DNA of 64,000 nt, from the NCBI RefSeq assembly GCF_022024055.1, contig NZ_CP091788.1, forward strand, positions 1,302,001-1,366,000, written 5' to 3'. Under the pieces are notes generated by a model. That model was given only the letters and a program-made list of their open reading frames with translations. It was not told where the DNA came from and made no database searches. Source of the DNA: Prevotella sp. E2-28. GTDB lineage: Bacteria; Bacteroidota; Bacteroidia; Bacteroidales; Bacteroidaceae. The translations under genes were made by a program, and so were the position numbers. Each line of letters starts with the position of its first letter. Position 1 is the stretch's first letter. This document shows positions 8,034-17,000 of this stretch, one piece after another.

Positions 8034-8064
8034 TTAAGAGTTTAGAATTAAGAATTATGAAAAG

Positions 8065-8610
8065 ATGAAGAAAGAGATAATTATTTCAGGTTTTGGAGGT
8101 CAGGGCGTGCTCTCAATGGGTAAGATTCTGGCCTATAGTGGACTGATGGAGGACAAGGAGGTAACATGGATGCCTGCTTACGGTCCTGAGCAGCGTGGTG
8201 GTACCGCCAACGTGACAGTTATCGTTAGCGACGAGCGCATCTCTTCACCAATCCTCAGCAAGTACGATATTGCTGTGGTGCTTAACCAGCCCTCACTAGA
8301 GAAGTTCGAGCCGAAGATTAAGCCCGGTGGTGTGTTGATTTATGATGGCTTTGGTATCATCAACAAACCCACGCGTAAGGATATCACCGTGTATGAAATC
8401 AACGCTATGGACAAGGCTGCTGAGATGAAGAACAGCAAGGTCTTCAATATGATTATCCTTGGCGGACTCCTGAAGGTGGCTCCCGTTGTGAGCGACAAGG
8501 GCGTTGAAAAAGCACTCTACAAGACTCTCCCCGAGCGTCATCACGGTTTGATTCCCCTGAATATGGAGGCTCTGAAAGAAGGTGCCAAGATTATTGAGGA
8601 AGTGAAATAA
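8065..8610 (+). CDS. 2-oxoacid:ferredoxin oxidoreductase gamma subunit (KorC-like)
   Basis: A 181-residue subunit. SGFGGQGVLSMGKILA (about residues 8-23) is the family's N-terminal glycine-rich loop, and MPAYGPEQRGGTANVTVI (about 37-54) is the highly conserved second motif, with SSPI just after. It completes the delta-alpha-beta-gamma operon. The 31-base gap before it contains AATTAAGAGTTTAGAATTAAGAATTATG-type short repeats, unlike the 3-base gaps between the other subunits. The operon ends at a strong bidirectional hairpin (8633-8665). Confidence 0.94.
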   Translation: MKKEIIISGFGGQGVLSMGKILAYSGLMEDKEVTWMPAYGPEQRGGTANVTVIVSDERISSPILSKYDIAVVLNQPSLEKFEPKIKPGGVLIYDGFGIINKPTRKDITVYEINAMDKAAEMKNSKVFNMIILGGLLKVAPVVSDKGVEKALYKTLPERHHGLIPLNMEALKEGAKIIEEVK

Positions 8611-8632
8611 GGAATTAAAAGTGAATAATAAA

Positions 8633-8665
8633 AAAGGAAGGGAACCGTTGCGGTTCCCTTCCTTT
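8633..8665. terminator. Bidirectional hairpin terminator between convergent operons
   Basis: AAAGGAAGGGAACCG (8633-8647) and CGGTTCCCTTCCTTT (8651-8665) form a perfect 15-bp stem. Going right it ends the ferredoxin oxidoreductase operon; going left the A-run at 8631-8635 reads as T, so it can end the phosphatase operon too. The stop codon of the leftward Sel1 gene (8664-8666) overlaps the stem. Confidence 0.9.
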
Positions 8666-9128
8666 ATTTGTTTTTGCCTAGAAGTGTGAGTATCTTTGTG
8701 GCTTCCTCGCCGTCGGCCTTAGCCTTGCGTAGGTCCTTCAGAATCTCGTCTCCATGCTTGATATCGCTGATGGCACGCTTCAGCCATTTCTTGGCTTCCT
8801 CTTGGTTTGCAGCTACGCCCTTGCCTTTCATATAGCATCTGCCCAGTTGATACATTGCCTTGGCATAGTCCTGTTTGGCTGATTTCAGGTACAGTTCAAA
8901 AGCCTTTTGATCATTCTCTTTCACACCATCGCCTTTATCGTAGCAACGTCCAAGACGGTATTGCGCCTTGTAATGGCCTTTATCGGCAGCTGCCTGAAGT
9001 TTTGGCACAGCCTCTTTATACAACTCTTGGTCGTAAAGTTTCTTACCCTCTTCATAGAGTTTATCAGCACTCTGGGCATTGGCACCTAAGCCCACTATAA
9101 GCATCAGTGCAAGGAGGAATTTCTTCAT
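8664..9128 (-). CDS. Periplasmic Sel1/TPR repeat protein
   Basis: A 154-residue protein with a signal peptide (residues 1-19, ending ANAQ). The mature part has one TPR-like repeat (LYDQELYKEAVPKLQAAADK) followed by two Sel1 repeats, recognisable by AQYRLGRCYDKGDGVKEND and AMYQLGRCYMKGKGVAANQ with the EAKKWLKRA continuation. Sel1 repeats are protein-binding scaffolds. There is no lipobox, so it should be soluble in the periplasm. It lies 39 bases downstream of the alkaline phosphatase gene on the same strand and shares the terminator at 8633-8665, so it is probably the last gene of the phosphatase operon. Its partner is unknown. Confidence 0.85.
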   Translation of the reverse strand: MKKFLLALMLIVGLGANAQSADKLYEEGKKLYDQELYKEAVPKLQAAADKGHYKAQYRLGRCYDKGDGVKENDQKAFELYLKSAKQDYAKAMYQLGRCYMKGKGVAANQEEAKKWLKRAISDIKHGDEILKDLRKAKADGEEATKILTLLGKNK

Positions 9129-9167
9129 ATCGTATTTGTTTTTAAGACTGCTCCAATGAACAGCATA

Positions 9168-10679
9168 TTATTTTGTTAATTCAAGAATGGCTTCACCAGA
9201 GCAGGCATTGGGTTGTTGGATATGGAGCATCTGGCAGATTGTGGGGGCAATATCGTTGATATGCACCTCGCGGCTAGTGGCTCCTTGGCTGATATGCCAA
9301 CCATAGAAGAGTAGGGGGATGTGGGCATCGTAGGGGTTCCATGAACCATGTGTGGTGCCTACGGGTGACGACCAGTCGCCATACTCATAATAATTTGGCT
9401 CGGCTATGATGAGAATATCTCCAGAACGACGAGGGTGATAGCCCATGAGTGCCATATTCATGATGCGCTCAGGCAGACTTGATGTGCGTAGCTTCTGGTA
9501 GTCAACAGCCTGAATGACATTGGGTACTGTGCTGAAGAACTCTACAAGGCACTGCTTCACCTCATCGAGCTTTAGGTTCTGTTCGGCAATAGATTGGTGG
9601 TTAAGGAAAAGACGGAAGTCCAACATATCCTCAATCACGTTTTTCTTTGCTCCCAACGTCTTGGCAACATGAGCCTCGGCCTGCTTGATGAAGTCGCTAT
9701 AGAGCCATTTTCCGCCACCCAATTTGTGATCCTCCATGAACTTCCAGTTATGGGCACCACCATGATCGGCAGTGAGGAACAGAAGGTAATTCTCGTGTCC
9801 TACCTGAGCGTCGAGGGCTGCGAGCAGACGCTTAATGTCTTTGTCGAGCTCCATATAGGCTTCATCAGTATGCTCACCTCGAGTAGCCCATTTATGCCCA
9901 ATGGCATCGGTCTGAGAATAGCTCACGCAAAGCATATCAGTAGTGCCGTTACGTCCCAGGTTCTCACCTTTCAGGGCTGCGATAGCCATATCCGTAATAA
10001 GGTGTCCGCAGAGAGGATAGAGTGAGATGTCCTGCCCAACGGTCTTCAGTTCCTTGTTGTTTGCCATCTGAGCATTCACCTTCTTTGCATAGTCAGGCAG
10101 TTCCTGCATATAGTATGAGCTGCTGACGAAGCAGAGCGCCTTGTTGTCCATCCAATAGGCAGCATTGGCAGAGCGTCCTGCAGGCAAGATAGCAGCACGG
10201 TCTTTGAATGATACACCAATAACCTTTGCCTTAAAATCGGTATGCAGGCGCAATTGGTCACCAATTGTAGTAGCCAATAGATTATGAGGGGATGACTTTC
10301 CCTTTGTGGTGTTGGAACCTATAGTCTGCATGGTTGAGTCAGCAACACATCCCACGCGCTTGCCGTCCAAATAAAAGGTGTTGCCACAGATGCCGTGATA
10401 GGCTGGGGTAGTGCCTGTATATGCCGATGTATGTCCGATAGCTGTTACCGTTGGCACGTAGTTAATGAGGCAGTTGTTACATGAATAGCCTTCATTGATA
10501 AGACGCTTCAAACCGTCAGGTTGGAACTGATCGTAATAGCGACTTAGGTAATCCCAGCGCATCTGGTCAACTACAATACCTACAACAAGTTTTGGCCTTT
10601 CATCAAACTTTGTCTGTGCCATTGCTGAGAGGCTCATGCCAAGCAGCATCATTATCCATAGAAAACGAAATCTTCTCAT
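9168..10679 (-). CDS. PafA-like periplasmic alkaline phosphatase
   Basis: A 503-residue protein of the alkaline phosphatase superfamily, closest in pattern to PafA of Bacteroidota. After a signal peptide (MRRFRFLWIMMLLGMSLSAMAQ) come the metal-site strand VVGIVVDQMRWDY, the nucleophile region NYVPTVTAIGHTSAYTG with the catalytic Thr, SFKDRAAILPAGR (PafA contacts phosphate through a Lys and Arg in this loop), SYSQTDAIGHKW, TADHGG and the C-terminal GTTHGS histidine. It releases phosphate from organic monoesters. The frame extends to a TTG at 10709, but the ATG at 10679 is preceded by AAGGA at the right distance and starts directly with the signal peptide. It follows the histidine phosphatase gene by 26 bases. 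Confidence 0.93.
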   Translation of the reverse strand: MRRFRFLWIMMLLGMSLSAMAQTKFDERPKLVVGIVVDQMRWDYLSRYYDQFQPDGLKRLINEGYSCNNCLINYVPTVTAIGHTSAYTGTTPAYHGICGNTFYLDGKRVGCVADSTMQTIGSNTTKGKSSPHNLLATTIGDQLRLHTDFKAKVIGVSFKDRAAILPAGRSANAAYWMDNKALCFVSSSYYMQELPDYAKKVNAQMANNKELKTVGQDISLYPLCGHLITDMAIAALKGENLGRNGTTDMLCVSYSQTDAIGHKWATRGEHTDEAYMELDKDIKRLLAALDAQVGHENYLLFLTADHGGAHNWKFMEDHKLGGGKWLYSDFIKQAEAHVAKTLGAKKNVIEDMLDFRLFLNHQSIAEQNLKLDEVKQCLVEFFSTVPNVIQAVDYQKLRTSSLPERIMNMALMGYHPRRSGDILIIAEPNYYEYGDWSSPVGTTHGSWNPYDAHIPLLFYGWHISQGATSREVHINDIAPTICQMLHIQQPNACSGEAILELTK

Positions 10680-10705
10680 ATATCCTTGAACTAAAATTTT
10701 AAATC

Positions 10706-11989
10706 TCAATTCTTAAAACTATCAAGTTTCTTTGTCCAGTACTGGCGCAAATCGCTCCACTTATAATAATATGGGGTGCTGGTAGCTGTAACAGGTAGTG
10801 TTACCTCACGCTCGTTGAGCAGGGCCTTCACCAGAATATCACCTTTACCATTCTTGGGCTTGTAGAAGATGAGCTGGATATTGCAGCCCATAGGGAAAAT
10901 CTTGTAGTTCTGCCATTTCTTGTCCAGTTCGTTCAGGTCTTCGATGCTAGCATTGCTATTACCTAGTTCCATCAGGCAGGCCAGTGGCAAAACGCAGACC
11001 TCGTGCCCGAATCGCATAGTGGCCTGTGGCTTTCCAAGTGCTACGCAAGTATCGGCAGTCTCAATGAAGTTTCTCAGCAGATTGTACTGGCTAAAAGGCA
11101 TCATATTGTCCGACATAGGAGAGTTCGCATAACGCACATACCAACTAGCATTGGCGATACACCACATGTCATAACGTTCTTCTTCAGTGAAGAGGTTTAG
11201 CATATTGAAACCATCGTCATGGCTCTGCATGTTAATGACTACCTCGTATAAGTTACGCATCAGAGAATTCTGACGTACACTGTCTGCAGCCCATTTTGCA
11301 TCGTTAAAGAGTACCTTCATGAGTCGCTCTGGGTGTGTCTTGCTATCAGAAAATGCGTTCATCTTGTCTCTGTCGATATGTCTGCTAGCCTCTCTAACCT
11401 TACCTTCATGTCCTTGATTCAGGTAGTACTGCAAGCTCTCACTGACGTCATTGTGAATACGTGCAGTAGGATTAGCTGCCATCAGTTCCTCACACTCAGC
11501 CACCATAGACAGGACACAGCGAGTTACCACGGTGCTTCTTGCGTCGATTGCCAAGTTCTTCGTCAAGAAGATCTCAGGGAAATGCTTCGCAATACGCTTA
11601 CCTATGCCGTGATGCTGACGTTCACCAACGGTAGTTAGGTCGCCCAGACGTTTATTGGTGGTCTTATTGAACTGCTCTAGTAACTCCAGTGTCTTCTTTC
11701 CTTCGCTTGTCAGCTTCCCCTGTTCGTTAGCCTTACGCAGAGGTCGCAGTACGCGTTCATAGTCATCCTTGCCGATGAGCCAACGTGAACCGTGGCGTCC
11801 ATAGTGGGTGAAATAGAAAGGTACATAGCCCTTAGGTGCCTTGGTGTATTTGAAGTCGGGCAACTGACGGTCGTAGTCCAGATAGTTAGAACCTGCCAGC
11901 CAAGGATTAGATTTGATCTCTTCACGAGCGTTTTGGGCATTGATGGTTATGGTAATGCCCAGCATAAGTATGGTTAATACTCTTTTCAT
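10706..11989 (-). CDS. Secreted histidine-type phosphatase, MINPP/phytase-like
   Basis: A 427-residue protein with a signal peptide (residues 1-18, ending INAQ). THYGRHGSRW (about residues 61-70) is the RHG catalytic motif of branch-2 histidine acid phosphatases, and MRFGHEVCVLP (about 328) supplies the distal His-Glu proton donor. The HE pair in place of HD is typical of multiple inositol polyphosphate phosphatases (MINPP). The likely role is removal of phosphate from phytate or other phosphomonoesters in the periplasm. It is first in an operon with a PafA-like phosphatase and a Sel1 protein, and has a good promoter at 12021-12052. Exact substrate not determinable here. Confidence 0.9.
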   Translation of the reverse strand: MKRVLTILMLGITITINAQNAREEIKSNPWLAGSNYLDYDRQLPDFKYTKAPKGYVPFYFTHYGRHGSRWLIGKDDYERVLRPLRKANEQGKLTSEGKKTLELLEQFNKTTNKRLGDLTTVGERQHHGIGKRIAKHFPEIFLTKNLAIDARSTVVTRCVLSMVAECEELMAANPTARIHNDVSESLQYYLNQGHEGKVREASRHIDRDKMNAFSDSKTHPERLMKVLFNDAKWAADSVRQNSLMRNLYEVVINMQSHDDGFNMLNLFTEEERYDMWCIANASWYVRYANSPMSDNMMPFSQYNLLRNFIETADTCVALGKPQATMRFGHEVCVLPLACLMELGNSNASIEDLNELDKKWQNYKIFPMGCNIQLIFYKPKNGKGDILVKALLNEREVTLPVTATSTPYYYKWSDLRQYWTKKLDSFKN

Positions 11990-12020
11990 GTTTTATTGGG
12001 ATGTTTTAGTTTTATGTTGG

Positions 12021-12052
12021 CAAAATTACTAAAAAATGAGCGAAATGCAAAA
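12021..12052 (-). promoter_or_regulatory. Promoter of the phosphatase operon
   Basis: Read on the minus strand, TTTTG (12052-12048), a 19-base spacer and TAATTTTG (12028-12021) match the Bacteroidota consensus. Transcription would start near 12014, about 25 bases before the histidine phosphatase ATG. No PHO-box-like direct repeats were recognised. Confidence 0.8.
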
Positions 12053-12155
12053 GGAAAACTTGTTTTTTCTTTCATTTCCGAATGCATTGTAAGTTCGGCG
12101 AAGCCAAAATAACTAAAAAAATGTCAAAGGCCCAAGCAATTACTATATAAAGTTG

Positions 12156-12163
12156 TATATTTG
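12156..12163 (+). promoter_or_regulatory. Putative -7 element for the small secreted protein at 12.2 kb
   Basis: TATATTTG fits TAnnTTTG and lies 36 bases before the ATG at 12199. No convincing TTTG is found 19-21 bases upstream, so this promoter may be weak or activator-dependent. Confidence 0.5.
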
Positions 12164-12198
12164 CACACGAAAAGGTAAAATTAGAAAGGTAAAAGATT

Positions 12199-12597
12199 AT
12201 GAAGAAGATTTCAATCACCATTATAGCTCTTATGACGCTGACGGTTGTTAGCGCCCAGAATACCCAGAAGAACGATACCCTGCAGTTTATGACAGCTTAT
12301 CGCCAGTTTGCTGCTTTTATAGAGAAGCAGCCCTCGCTGAACAAATCAGTAGCCGATTCGCTGATTGCTCGTCAGGATACGCTGATGCACCTGTATCGTA
12401 AGGTAAAACCACAGCTTACGAATAAGCAGGTTGAGGAGTATAACACCCTGAAAGGACGCTATACGAAGAAGCTTCTGTCTTATCGTGGCGACCGCCTGAG
12501 TGAAGGTCTTGAGGCTACCGGTGACAGCATAGCAAAAGCCACCGAGCGGGTTGGTAGTGCCGTTGGTGGCTTCTTTAAGGGGCTGTTAAAGAAATAA
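12199..12597 (+). CDS. Small secreted helical protein, function unknown
   Basis: A 132-residue protein with a signal peptide (residues 1-19, ending VSAQ). The mature part is charged and probably helical, with QFMTAYRQFAAFIEKQ, LYRKVKPQLTNKQVEEYNTLKGRY and a C-terminal stretch GSAVGGFFKGLLKK that could form an amphipathic, membrane-touching helix. No family is recognised. The ATG at 12199 is supported by AGAAAGGTAAAAG upstream. It converges on the aldo/keto reductase gene with a single base between the stop codons and no hairpin between them, so the two 3' ends must overlap. Probably periplasmic. Confidence 0.7.
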   Translation: MKKISITIIALMTLTVVSAQNTQKNDTLQFMTAYRQFAAFIEKQPSLNKSVADSLIARQDTLMHLYRKVKPQLTNKQVEEYNTLKGRYTKKLLSYRGDRLSEGLEATGDSIAKATERVGSAVGGFFKGLLKK

Positions 12598-12598
12598 C

Positions 12599-13951
12599 TT
12601 ATCTTTTTCTCAGCGTCTCTACGATGCGAGCCATCTGGTTGGGAATGCGTATCTGCTGTGGACATTTCGACAGGCAGACCTCGCAGTCCTGACATTTTGA
12701 TGCCCATGTTTTTTCATCGGGCAGTGCCTTCTTGTAGCTGTCAATAAATTGCTGTTGACGCTCTGCGTAGTCAGCTGCCTCTTTGTGGGGTAGGGGTAAC
12801 AGGTGACTGTTCACAGCTTCGTTGTAGGCTGCAAAGTTGGCAGGGATATTCACACCGTAGGGGCAAGGCATACAGTATTCGCAGGTGGTACAAGGAATGG
12901 TGGGAATGCCCGACATCTGGTCGGCAATCTCAGCTAGCAGTCTGTTTTCTTGCTCTGTACAGGGATCCAGTGGCGAGAACGTCTTGATGTTATCCTCCAG
13001 GTGGTCCATGCGGTTCATGCCGCTCAGTGTGGTCAGGATGTTGTTATGACTGCCCACCCAGCGGAAAGCCCAGCGAGCAGTGCTGTCATCTGGATGAATG
13101 GCCTTCAATTGGTCTGTCAGTTCCTGTGCCATGCGTCCGAAGGCACCACCACGTAGCGGCTCCATCACCACGCATTGCACGCCTAGCTTTTCGCATTTCC
13201 CGTAGAGATATTCTGCATCGGCATCAGAACGACGTCCACCGCGCATGGAAGCGTGGCGCCAGTCTAGGAAGTTCATCTGAATCTGCACAAAATCCCAGTG
13301 GTATTCCTCCTGACGGTCCAGCAACCAGTCGAAGTCACGCACATCGCCATGATATGAGAATCCTAGGTGCTTGATGCGTCCAGCCTCGCGCTCTTTCAAC
13401 AGGAAGTCAAGCACACCGTTATCCAGGAAGCGGCCTTTTAGCGAGTCCATACCGCCACCAATGGCGTGCAGCAGGTAGTAGTCTATATGATCCACCTTCA
13501 GGCGCTCCATTGACCGCTCGTACATACCTTTTGATTCTTCGAACGACCAAGTGCGTCGGTTTTGGTTTGACATCTTTGTAGCTACGAAGAACTTTTCACG
13601 CGGATGACGACTTAGTGCATTACCTGTGAGTACCTCCGACTGTCCGCCCATATACATAGGTGCTGTGTCGAAATAGTTTACGCCATGTTCTATTGCATAA
13701 TCTACCAGTTGGTTTACCTCATCTTGATTATTGGGTAAGCGCATCATGCCAAAGCCCAACAGCGAAATCTGTTCGCCAGAGCCGTGCTGCACACGATAGG
13801 TCATATGGTTTCCCGCAGGCTTCTCTGTTTTATTCTTAGCTAGCACATTTAGTGGTTCCATAGCCATCAAGGCCATAGCCGAACCAGCCCCTAAGCCCAG
13901 TCGCTTCAGAAACTGTCGTCTGTTCATGTCCATTTGTTCTTTCTTTGTCAT
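12599..13951 (-). CDS. Tat-exported aldo/keto reductase with C-terminal [4Fe-4S] domain
   Basis: A 450-residue protein. Residues about 10-40 carry a twin-arginine signal (NRRQFLKRLGLGAGSAMALMA), as expected for a protein exported folded with cofactors. Residues about 50-330 form an aldo/keto reductase barrel with the catalytic tetrad positions visible: Asp and Tyr in YFDTAPMYMG, Lys in FVATKM and His in YYLLHAIGG. The C-terminal part has two Cys clusters, CTTCEYCMPCPYGVNIP and CQDCEVCLSKCPQQIRIP, each of the ferredoxin CxxCxxCxxxCP type, suggesting two 4Fe-4S clusters. A redox enzyme of the AKR-ferredoxin fusion type common in anaerobes; substrate unknown. The first ATG codons (MTKKEQMDM) are all just upstream of the Tat motif; either is possible. 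Confidence 0.93.
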   Translation of the reverse strand: MTKKEQMDMNRRQFLKRLGLGAGSAMALMAMEPLNVLAKNKTEKPAGNHMTYRVQHGSGEQISLLGFGMMRLPNNQDEVNQLVDYAIEHGVNYFDTAPMYMGGQSEVLTGNALSRHPREKFFVATKMSNQNRRTWSFEESKGMYERSMERLKVDHIDYYLLHAIGGGMDSLKGRFLDNGVLDFLLKEREAGRIKHLGFSYHGDVRDFDWLLDRQEEYHWDFVQIQMNFLDWRHASMRGGRRSDADAEYLYGKCEKLGVQCVVMEPLRGGAFGRMAQELTDQLKAIHPDDSTARWAFRWVGSHNNILTTLSGMNRMDHLEDNIKTFSPLDPCTEQENRLLAEIADQMSGIPTIPCTTCEYCMPCPYGVNIPANFAAYNEAVNSHLLPLPHKEAADYAERQQQFIDSYKKALPDEKTWASKCQDCEVCLSKCPQQIRIPNQMARIVETLRKR

Positions 13952-13994
13952 AAAGTCATCGTTTTTGTATTGTTGTTTTTAGTAATATCGTTTG

Positions 13995-14026
13995 CAAAGA
14001 TAAACAAAATATTTTTTTTATGCAAA
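13995..14026 (-). promoter_or_regulatory. Promoter of the aldo/keto reductase gene
   Basis: On the minus strand TTTG (14026-14023), a 20-base spacer and TATCTTTG (14002-13995) match the Bacteroidota consensus. It lies in the 103-base gap between the end of the giant gene and the reductase; no terminator hairpin for the giant operon was found in that gap. Confidence 0.82.
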
Positions 14027-14054
14027 TAAATTGTTACTCAGTGCAACTTCTTTA

Positions 14055-17000
14055 TCACTGTCCTCCAACGATGACCTCAGAGTCTTTCTTCACCAGACCG
14101 GCATCGCCACCACCGAATACATTACCCATAATCTTTGCACCCTTCAGTACGTTAACCTGCGTCCATATAGAGGTACTGAACTGATTGGCATCCAGCGTTG
14201 ACAGACCACGACTGGCACCATAGACCTCACCGCCATAGAATACTTTGTAGTCTTCAGGTGTGCCAATAGTACCCTTGATATTGACAATATTCATAGACTG
14301 CTTACCAAGTGTAGCCGTATTGCTGAGATCCTTTTTGTATGGGTCGTAATCCTGAGTTGTCTTCAAGGGACCTATGCTGGCCATAGAACCGCCACCATAT
14401 ACGTTTCGGTGAATAGTTCCACCGAGGATGTCCACCTGCGTGAAGCGCGTCACGGAACCTGCAGAATTGCTGTAGCCTGTTGCCGGTACCTTATCAGCTT
14501 CGGCTGTACCATCCTTATACACTAGTGTAGAGGTGTACGGACTGATACCAGAACCGGCACCATATACATTACCGCGTGCCAGCCACTGGTCGTGGTCGAG
14601 TTCTTCATTGAGAGTTGCGAATGAATTAGTCTTCAGAAGTGTACGGTTTTCATCTGTAAAGGCCAATCCTATCTCACCGCTGGTTACCGTAACATGGGTG
14701 TCACGACGTACGTGACCATCCTGACCGCCACCATAGACCGAGGCAAGGATTGTGGGACCAGCCACCTTTTCCCATTTGGCAGTATCACCAACGGCTACTC
14801 CTCCGAACTCTTCAGCAGTTATAAGTTCTCCAACGACATGAGTGCTGTAAGCCGTCTTACACCTGTATCCACCGATGTTCACATCCGTCTCGTTAACGTA
14901 ACCCGAGAAGAAGGCAGGACAGTATTGGTAGCGAGGTGATAGACTTGGAGATACATTCGGCGCTGACTCACCAGTACTGCCGCCAAAGACATTACCGTAA
15001 GGCAGGTTGTTCTTGATACTCTTAGTGGGATCGGTAGCATCTACATAGCCCACCGTACCGCCAAACACCTTCACGGTCGTCTTACCACTGCCGTAGAAAG
15101 CCTGACTTTCAGCGCTGACATTATCCCACAGGTTGCCAGTAATCTTCTCGCCATAGCCGCTTGGGAAGTAGTCGTCGGCACCGCTGGCATAGTTACCCTT
15201 ACCGACAGAGCCCATGTTACCGCCGCCATAGACGTTACGTCCTACGTGACCGCCGTTCATAGTCACGTAGGTATTGCCGAACACCTTACCGGCGATAAGG
15301 CTGTAGATTTTGGCATTGTATGTTCCACCGCCGCCAATCTTGTTCAGCGTCACGTCGTAGGTGCCCTTACCCTTACCGGCACCATAGAGCGAGTGGCCGA
15401 TGAGACCCTTGTTCAGCGTCACATGGGTATCGCCATATACATAGCCGTTCTCACCGCTGCCATGTACGGAGCCGGTGATGCAAGGTATGTCATAGTTTGT
15501 CTCTATAGCACTGTTCATCTCTGCCGTCTTAGGATAATCGATATTTACCACGGTTTCGTTAGCGTATGCAAAGTGTGCCATTTCATAACGGTCGCCAGCC
15601 TCACCACGGGCACTGCCATAGACATCGCCACCGTCAACCTGCTTAGTACCGATGTGACCACCCGTCACATTGACCGTAGCCTTACCCGTCTGGGGAACAA
15701 AGTTAAACAGATATGGCCAGCTGAGGGCAAAACCGTTTGTTTCACTTAGGTGTTTGGCATTTCCTGTGCCTCCTCTGGATACATCGAGCGTATCACGAGC
15801 ATTAATAATATTACCCAGCGATGCCATAGCACCGGCACCATAGACAGAGCGTCCTATATGGCCGCCCTTGATGTTGACCACGGTACTACCGCCCACCATA
15901 CCGGCTCTCGGGTTGTGATACTCCTTACCGCCAGCACCTTTATAGGTGTCAGTACCGCTACCGGCACCATAGACGTTACCACGATAAGCGCGGTATTCCG
16001 TATTGAGCGCGGCAGTCTGGTCGGCAGTTCGTCCTTCAGCACCGAAGTCCCACCATTCCTCATCCGCACCAGTAGCAGGATTCTTATCCGGAATACCGAT
16101 GGTACCACTCAATATATTCACCGTCGCATTCTGGTAGTTATGTCCATTCTCGCCACCGCCATAGACAGAGCCTCTGACAAGCGGTGTCTTTCTGTTACCA
16201 CCTTCAGTACCAATGGTGACAGCAGTTGCTCTCACCCAAGCCAAACGGTTGTTTTGGTCCATAGGCTGCGTTCCTGCCGGTGAACCTTCTAAAACTGTCG
16301 GTGCCGAGATGTCACCACGCGAAGAACCGAATACCATACCGTTGTCACGTCCGCTGATACCGATCGTACCACCTTTAATAGTAACTGTTGCCATACCAGT
16401 GTTGGTAGTAGTACTGTTTGCACCGGTGGTGCCACCTGGACCGACAATCCAGTAAGGCACGCCATAAGGTATGTTTTCTGGTCCATCGGATGCTCTTTTT
16501 ACGAAGAATGTACCAACAGAGCCCAGGGCACCGCCGCCATAGACGTTGTGGTAGACCTTCGGCGAGGAGATGATGTCACCTTCCTTGACACCTGCGTGTG
16601 CAGCAGCGTAAGCAGCATCGGCTGTCTCGTTCTGTATGAGCACGTTGGTATTACCCTTCACCAGTCCGGCAACAGCAGATGTCTCATAGCCACGGCCGCC
16701 ACCATAGACGTTACCCATACTCCAACCACCGAACATCACATAGCCAGGGTCAGAATCGGTCTTGGGTTTCACCTCATTGCGGCCTATCTCTGTAGCACCG
16801 CTGATGATGACGTTCGTGCTACCACCCACAGCACTCAGCTCGCCACCGCCATAGACGCTGCCTCTCACGATAGCATCTTTGACTGTCACCTTCGTGCTGT
16901 CAGCCACATATGCTCCCAAATCATCGGCATCAGCAACAGCTGTCGTTGCATTAACGTCGCTCACGGTGCCGGTACCACCGCCGAAGACGCTGCCGAAGGT

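Noticed and set aside
10680..10709. TTG start at 10709 for the PafA-like phosphatase, overlapping the upstream stop codon
   Set aside because: The ATG at 10679 has AAGGA upstream and begins the signal peptide directly; the TTG would add ten residues before it.
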